From: Alicyclobacillus sp. ALC3
GTDB lineage: Bacteria; Bacillota; Bacilli; Alicyclobacillales; Alicyclobacillaceae
DNA: 64,000 bases
Reading direction: 5' to 3'
NCBI RefSeq assembly: GCF_028751195.1
Contig: NZ_CP066784.1
Location: forward strand, 3,720,001-3,784,000
Below are positions 61,000-64,000 of the stretch, one piece after another; position 1 is the first letter of the stretch, and each line of letters starts with the position of its first letter. The notes beneath the pieces were generated by a model, which made no database searches, was not told the DNA's origin, and worked only from the letters and a program-made list of their open reading frames with translations. Position numbers and translations under genes: made by a program.

Positions 61000-62682
61000 G
61001 TGAGAGCCAAGAAGTCGTTGATTGCACTGGTGGCTGTAGTAGGAGGGGCAGGTGCTTTACTTACCGGCTGTGGACAGACTTCGAACAACTCAATCACTAA
61101 TGGTTCGTCCAAGGGAACTCCTTCATCGGTCAATTCCAGTCTCACCATCGGTGTGGACAACGGGTCGCCGACCTTTCAAGACAACTTTAACCCATTTGCA
61201 CCGGGTAACCGTATTGGCACCTCTTACATCTATGAACCGCTTTTCTTCGTCAATAACATCAACGGGAAGGTGACACCGTGGCTCGGGACTGATTACAAGT
61301 GGCAAAATAACACGACTCTGGTCGTTACAGTCCGAAGCGGTGTGAAGTGGAATGACGGAAGGCCGTTCAGTGCCTCTGACGTGGCATTCACCTTTAATTA
61401 CTTGAAAAAATATCCCGCATTGGATTCGCAGGGGCTGTGGCAGGTTCTTAGCAGTGTAACTGCAAGCGGTAACAAGGTCACCTTCAAGTTCAAGAGTCCA
61501 GACGTGCCGGCCTTTTATTCCATTGCCAGCACGGTTATAATCCCGCAACACGTTTGGTCCTCTATTACAGACCCAACAAAGGTCATGAACGCGAATCCGG
61601 TAGGCACCGGTCCATACATGGTTGGTAATTTCACCCCAGAGCAATACATACTTAAGAAGAACCCAACCTATTGGCAATCCGACAAGGTAAAGGTGAAAAC
61701 AATTGTGTTCCCTGTTCTGGGGAACAACCAGACTGCTGCGCTGAAGGTGTCCTCGGGTCAGTGGGATTGGGCAACCTTGTTCTTGCCTAATGTCCAAAAC
61801 ACGTTTGTTAACAAGAACCCGCAGTACAACAAATACTGGTTTCCTGCCGGTGGTGTGGTTTCCTTGGCATTGAATCTTACCGAGGCGCCATTTAATAATG
61901 TTCAGTTCCGCCAGGCTTTAGCTTATGCCATTCACAAGCAGCAAATTGTAAAGCAAGCTGAAGACGGATATGTGAATGTCGCAAGCCAGACTGGCCTGAT
62001 TCTTCCTGGTCAATCGAAATGGCTCGACTCGTCCATCCCGAACCAAGGTGTGTACAATTACAATCTTCAAAAGGCTAAGCAATTGCTCACCCAGGCTGGT
62101 TACAAGACAAACAGCAGCGGGCAACTACTCGATAAGTCTGGGAAACCCATCTCCTTTAGTATTGAAGTTCCTAGCGGATGGACGGACTGGATTCAGACAG
62201 CACAAATTATCCAATCTAATCTGAAACAGTTGGGGATCAGCGTGACTGTTTCCACTCCCCAATACTCTGCCTATAGCTCAAGTCTGTCAGATGGACAATT
62301 TCAAGGCGCATTGTTGGGCTTTGGCGGTCAGGCTAGTCCATATCAGGCTTTCAATTCCCTTGTAAATGGCCAGTCTGCGCTCCCCGTCGGACAGAGCACG
62401 AGCCAGAACCAAGAACGCTTCAAAGACCCAAGTGTCGACAAGGTACTGGCCAACTGGCAGCAGTCAACAAGTCAGGCAACACAGCAAACGGATGCCAATC
62501 AGGTTCAGCAAGCTGTATACAATCTCGTCCCGGTCATCGCATTGTTTTACGGTGCAACATGGAGCGAGTTCAGCACTAAGGCATTCACTGGGTGGCCAAG
62601 TGCGAGCGATCCGTATGCACCACCGGCGCCATATGGGCAGCCTCCGCTGATGATTTTCACGCATCTGAAACCTCGTTCATAG
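61000..62682 (+). CDS. Family 5 solute-binding lipoprotein (peptide/oligosaccharide-type)
   Basis: 560 aa, GTG 61000 with GAGGGGGG upstream. Signal peptide with lipobox LLTGC (Cys about 25), Ser/Asn linker, then SBP_bac_5 fold (TFQDNFNPFAPGNRIGTSYI..., RSGVKWNDGRPFSASDVAFT). Members bind peptides, nickel or beta-glucoside oligosaccharides; a LacI regulator upstream favours a sugar ligand. First gene of the importer. Confidence 0.94.
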   Translation: MRAKKSLIALVAVVGGAGALLTGCGQTSNNSITNGSSKGTPSSVNSSLTIGVDNGSPTFQDNFNPFAPGNRIGTSYIYEPLFFVNNINGKVTPWLGTDYKWQNNTTLVVTVRSGVKWNDGRPFSASDVAFTFNYLKKYPALDSQGLWQVLSSVTASGNKVTFKFKSPDVPAFYSIASTVIIPQHVWSSITDPTKVMNANPVGTGPYMVGNFTPEQYILKKNPTYWQSDKVKVKTIVFPVLGNNQTAALKVSSGQWDWATLFLPNVQNTFVNKNPQYNKYWFPAGGVVSLALNLTEAPFNNVQFRQALAYAIHKQQIVKQAEDGYVNVASQTGLILPGQSKWLDSSIPNQGVYNYNLQKAKQLLTQAGYKTNSSGQLLDKSGKPISFSIEVPSGWTDWIQTAQIIQSNLKQLGISVTVSTPQYSAYSSSLSDGQFQGALLGFGGQASPYQAFNSLVNGQSALPVGQSTSQNQERFKDPSVDKVLANWQQSTSQATQQTDANQVQQAVYNLVPVIALFYGATWSEFSTKAFTGWPSASDPYAPPAPYGQPPLMIFTHLKPRS

Positions 62683-62693
62683 AACACGTGCGA

Positions 62694-62722
62694 GCCTTCC
62701 TGGGCAGTTGGCTCGGGAAGGC
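62694..62722 (+). terminator. Intercistronic stem-loop
   Basis: GCCTTCC and GGAAGGC pair with a 15-nt loop between binding protein and permease genes. Such stems often stabilise or partly terminate the message so that the binding protein is made in excess. Confidence 0.5.
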
Positions 62723-62745
62723 ATCTGTTAAAAGGAGCACTGCGA

Positions 62746-63738
62746 ATGCGGTATTTCGCTCGCAAGATTGGCTTTCTGGTCTTGACGGTTTGGATCGCGG
62801 TCACACTCAACTTCATTATCCCGCGATTGATGCCGGGGAATCCTGCACAAGCCATGATGGCGAAATATGCTCAGGAGGGTCCTGTGAGTCCTGACCAGGA
62901 GAAAGCATTGGCATTGATGCTAGGATTGCCAACTGGGTCGCTGTGGAATCAGTACTGGAGGTACTTGGTAAATATCATTCAAGGGAATTTTGGAGTTTCC
63001 TACTCCTACTTCCCACAGACAGTCTCATCCGTCATCATGCACGCCTTGCCATGGACACTAGTTTTGGTCGGTATGGTGACCGTTCTGCAATTTGTGGTTG
63101 GCACTCTGCTTGGCGTGTATGCAGCGTGGAATCGTGGGAAAAAGTTCGATTCTACGGCTACGGTCTTCCTGTCATTTACGTCGGCGTTCCCATACTTTTG
63201 GTTCGCCTTGGCATTGATCTATTTCTTTGGTTTCATTCATCGATGGTTTCCGATTTCCGGAGGATACAGTGGGAATCTCAGGCCTTCTTTGACGGCAGCC
63301 TTTTGGGGCAGTGCAATCTATCACAGTGTCCTACCAGCTCTTACGATTTTTGTTACGGGCGTCGGAGGGTCGCTCCTCGGTATGCGCAACAATATGATCA
63401 ACACGCTTGGTGAAGACTACATTCTCTTAGCTCGAGCCGGAGGTCTGAAGAACCGGACCATCGCCATCCGTTACGCAGCAAGAAATGCGATGCTTCCCAT
63501 TGTCACGAACTTTGCGATGGCGCTTGGCATGGTTGTTGGAGGCTCCCTCCTCATGGAGACGGTTTTTGCATATCCCGGGATGGGGTATCTGCTTGCTACC
63601 GCGGTCAGTAACCAGGACTATCCGCTTCTGCAAACGTTGTTTCTCTTTATCACTATCAGCGTATTGCTCGCCAACTTTGCAGCGGATATTGTGGCTGGTC
63701 TCCTCGATCCCCGCGTCCGTAAGGGGGTAACGAGGTGA
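62746..63738 (+). CDS. ABC importer permease (DppB/OppB-like)
   Basis: 330 aa, ATG 62746 with AAAAGGAG upstream. Six helices; starts RYFARKIGFLVLTVWIAVTL, EAA loop DYILLARAGGLKNRTIAIRY. First membrane subunit of the family 5 importer. Stop overlaps the next GTG. Confidence 0.94.
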   Translation: MRYFARKIGFLVLTVWIAVTLNFIIPRLMPGNPAQAMMAKYAQEGPVSPDQEKALALMLGLPTGSLWNQYWRYLVNIIQGNFGVSYSYFPQTVSSVIMHALPWTLVLVGMVTVLQFVVGTLLGVYAAWNRGKKFDSTATVFLSFTSAFPYFWFALALIYFFGFIHRWFPISGGYSGNLRPSLTAAFWGSAIYHSVLPALTIFVTGVGGSLLGMRNNMINTLGEDYILLARAGGLKNRTIAIRYAARNAMLPIVTNFAMALGMVVGGSLLMETVFAYPGMGYLLATAVSNQDYPLLQTLFLFITISVLLANFAADIVAGLLDPRVRKGVTR

Positions 63739-64000
63739 CACAGAGCGTGAAACAGCAAAGACCGATTCAAATCGTGTGGCGAAACAGAAAAGCGCGAATT
63801 GGTATCGTGATATTGACAATCTTTGTCCTGATGGCTTTGTTTGGCCCGCTCGTGGCACCGTATTCCATCACGAATATATCATTCGCTCCATCACAAGGTC
63901 CGACAGCCGCGCACTGGCTTGGTACAACACAGAGTGGGCAGGATGTCCTGACACAGCTCTTGTTTGGAGCACGTGTGTCGATGTTTGTTGGGTTTGTCTC
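63735..64000 (+). CDS. ABC importer permease (DppC/OppC-like), cut by window end
   Basis: Starts GTG 63735, overlapping the TGA of the previous gene. The 88 visible residues show the basic start (WRNRKARIGIVILTIFVLMA), GPLVAPYSI and HWLGTTQSGQDVLTQLLFGA typical of the second permease. The rest lies beyond the window. Confidence 0.93.
   Translation, partial: MTQSVKQQRPIQIVWRNRKARIGIVILTIFVLMALFGPLVAPYSITNISFAPSQGPTAAHWLGTTQSGQDVLTQLLFGARVSMFVGFV

Noticed and set aside
1..64000. CRISPR arrays
   Set aside because: No regularly spaced repeats with spacers and no cas genes were seen.

Overview
The window looks like a chromosomal segment of an endospore-forming Gram-positive bacterium (Bacillota). 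Three gerA-type germinant-receptor operons, two YjcZ-type sporulation peptides, a Spo0E-like phosphatase, YtxC, a cotJA/cotJB/cotJC set, a YhbD-bactofilin operon and a T-box-controlled thrS next to infC-rpmI-rplT all point that way. The moderate GC content and gene set suggest Alicyclobacillus or a relative, but that is inference and not proven here.

Layout. 1-9.2 kb: a c-di-AMP riboswitch ahead of a LysM/SleB-type cell-wall hydrolase, small unknowns, a heterodimeric ABC exporter, an EamA transporter, a lone ABC ATPase, a VOC protein and phosphosulfolactate synthase. 9.4-12.2 kb: tRNA-Leu(UAA) followed by a decayed integrative element. It has two different tyrosine-integrase C-terminal remnants, a TnpB remnant with its right-end hairpin, two membrane-protein genes, and a 51-nt degenerate copy of the tRNA 3' end closing it. 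12.3-15.7 kb: a MerR/TipA-type regulator, a GGDEF-EAL protein and an unknown two-gene membrane operon. 15.9-32 kb: two A-C-B ger operons on + and one A-C-D-B ger operon on -, with regulators, YjcZ peptides and a C39-type peptidase between them. 32-36 kb: decayed small genes, a Spo0E-like ORF, an HxlR regulator, and a c-di-GMP-I riboswitch plus terminator ahead of a TadG-like surface protein. 36-42 kb: a thioesterase, tRNA-Val(GAC), a two-component system and a sugar-type ABC importer. 42-47 kb: an Spx/ArsC-like protein, a second heterodimeric ABC exporter and an oxidoreductase. 47.6-54 kb: ytxC, T-box-thrS, infC-rpmI-rplT, an rRNA methyltransferase-like protein and a YuiD-like membrane protein. 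54-59 kb: cotJA-cotJB and cotJC separated by yhbD, two bactofilins and an MFS pump. 59.8 kb to the end: a LacI-type regulator and a peptide-type ABC importer cut by the window edge.

Shared themes are spore biology (germination, coat, sporulation peptides) and nucleotide second messengers: a c-di-AMP aptamer, a c-di-GMP aptamer and a c-di-GMP turnover enzyme all lie within about 36 kb. The most attractive candidate for a little-described system is the c-di-GMP-switched, stand-alone TadG-like beta-rich surface protein. The D-subunit-containing ger operon and the bactofilin operon lodged between cotJB and cotJC come next.
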